Origin: Albibacillus kandeliae
GTDB taxonomy: Bacteria > Pseudomonadota > Alphaproteobacteria > Rhodobacterales > Rhodobacteraceae
Direction of reading: 5' to 3'
Assembly (NCBI RefSeq): GCF_003116585.1
Contig: NZ_QEHM01000011.1
Span: 102,267 to 166,266, forward strand
Length of the DNA: 64,000 bases
The notes beneath the pieces are model-generated. The model made no database searches. It worked only from the letters and a program-made list of their open reading frames with translations, and was not told the origin of the DNA. The translations under genes were made by a program, and so were the position numbers. Below, one piece after another: positions 63,906-64,000 of this stretch (the stretch's first letter is position 1; each line of letters opens with the position of its first letter).

Positions 63906-64000
63906 TGTAGAGTCTGCGCCAACACTGAAGGAGCAGACGAATGCGAAAGAGCCGTTTCACCGAGGCGCAGATAATCGGGATGATTAAGGAGCAGGAGGCC
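63906..64000 (+). mobile_element. Left end of an IS3-family insertion sequence (cut by window end)
   Basis: A TG-starting end (TGTAGAGTC at about 63906) lies 35 nt before an orfA start with an AGGAG ribosome site, typical of IS3-family elements. The other end and the second frame are outside the window, so the exact boundary is not proven. Confidence 0.6.
63941..64000 (+). CDS. IS3-family transposase OrfA, N-terminal fragment (cut by window end)
   Basis: The 20 visible residues, 'MRKSRFTEAQIIGMIKEQE', are the standard start of IS3-family OrfA (HTH_Tnp_1 type). The gene runs off the window. AAGGAG lies just upstream. Confidence 0.85.
   Translation, partial: MRKSRFTEAQIIGMIKEQEA

Noticed and set aside
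63710..63910. 66-codon plus frame before the IS end
   Set aside because: Starts inside the preceding gene and has no support.

Overview
The window looks like chromosomal DNA from a high-GC alphaproteobacterium of the Rhodobacteraceae (roseobacter-type). This rests on the combination of an opgC-opgG-opgH glucan operon, a yajC-secD-secF block followed by ccmABCDG, a hisB-H-A-F-E cluster, and a fused flavoprotein-SelD next to mnmH. Codon use is strongly G/C-ending, and many genes are coupled by ATGA, GTGA or TGATG overlaps. No lookup was possible, so taxon and gene names rest on recognition of the sequences.

From 1 to about 53,950 the content is mostly core. In order: a rhodanese tail and a secreted esterase; opgH/opgG/opgC (minus strand) with a TPR gene just upstream; a TPP-dependent enzyme and a DUF302 protein; a single-chain biotin-dependent carboxylase (BC-BCCP-CT); selD (flavoprotein fusion) convergent with mnmH, together making and using selenophosphate for tRNA 2-selenouridine; a MarR regulator, an M20 peptidase, a YedK-type SRAP protein and a degenerate receiver protein; a periplasmic 5'-nucleotidase; ccmA-B-C-D-G for cytochrome c maturation, preceded on the same strand by yajC-secD-secF, a TSUP permease and an Mth938-like gene; serS with a TspO-like membrane protein; a helix-hairpin-helix protein with a Lys-rich tail; a fatty acid desaturase; der, a BamB-like lipoprotein and a YfgM-like gene; an RND efflux pair; an ATM1-type ABC exporter; DUF952-DUF1330-pyrD-arsC; the histidine genes with small unrelated genes inserted; then a CoA-binding protein, a YHS protein and an rlmB-like methyltransferase.

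A tRNA-Tyr(GUA) gene at 53,849-53,932 marks a change in character. From there to the end the genes are accessory: two paralogous alpha/beta hydrolases with a cysteine nucleophile elbow, divergent from a LysR regulator; an LtrA-like membrane protein; an A/T-richer lipoprotein bracketed by 67-bp direct repeats; an AraC regulator divergent from a short-chain dehydrogenase, with a long inverted repeat between them; two exported proteins of unknown function; and the left end of an IS3-family element running off the window. Gene-free stretches of 300-500 bases occur only here.

The most unusual non-coding signal is a conserved motif (CCCCGGGATATTT, 2-5 nt, ACCCAAAGAAG). It occurs six times at four loci, almost always in the same orientation just after a gene's 3' end and often behind a GC-rich hairpin. 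No wholly new multi-gene system can be proven from the sequence alone. The best candidates for a closer look are this 3'-end motif, the Cys-elbow hydrolase/LysR locus, the repeat-flanked lipoprotein and the TPR gene next to the opg operon.
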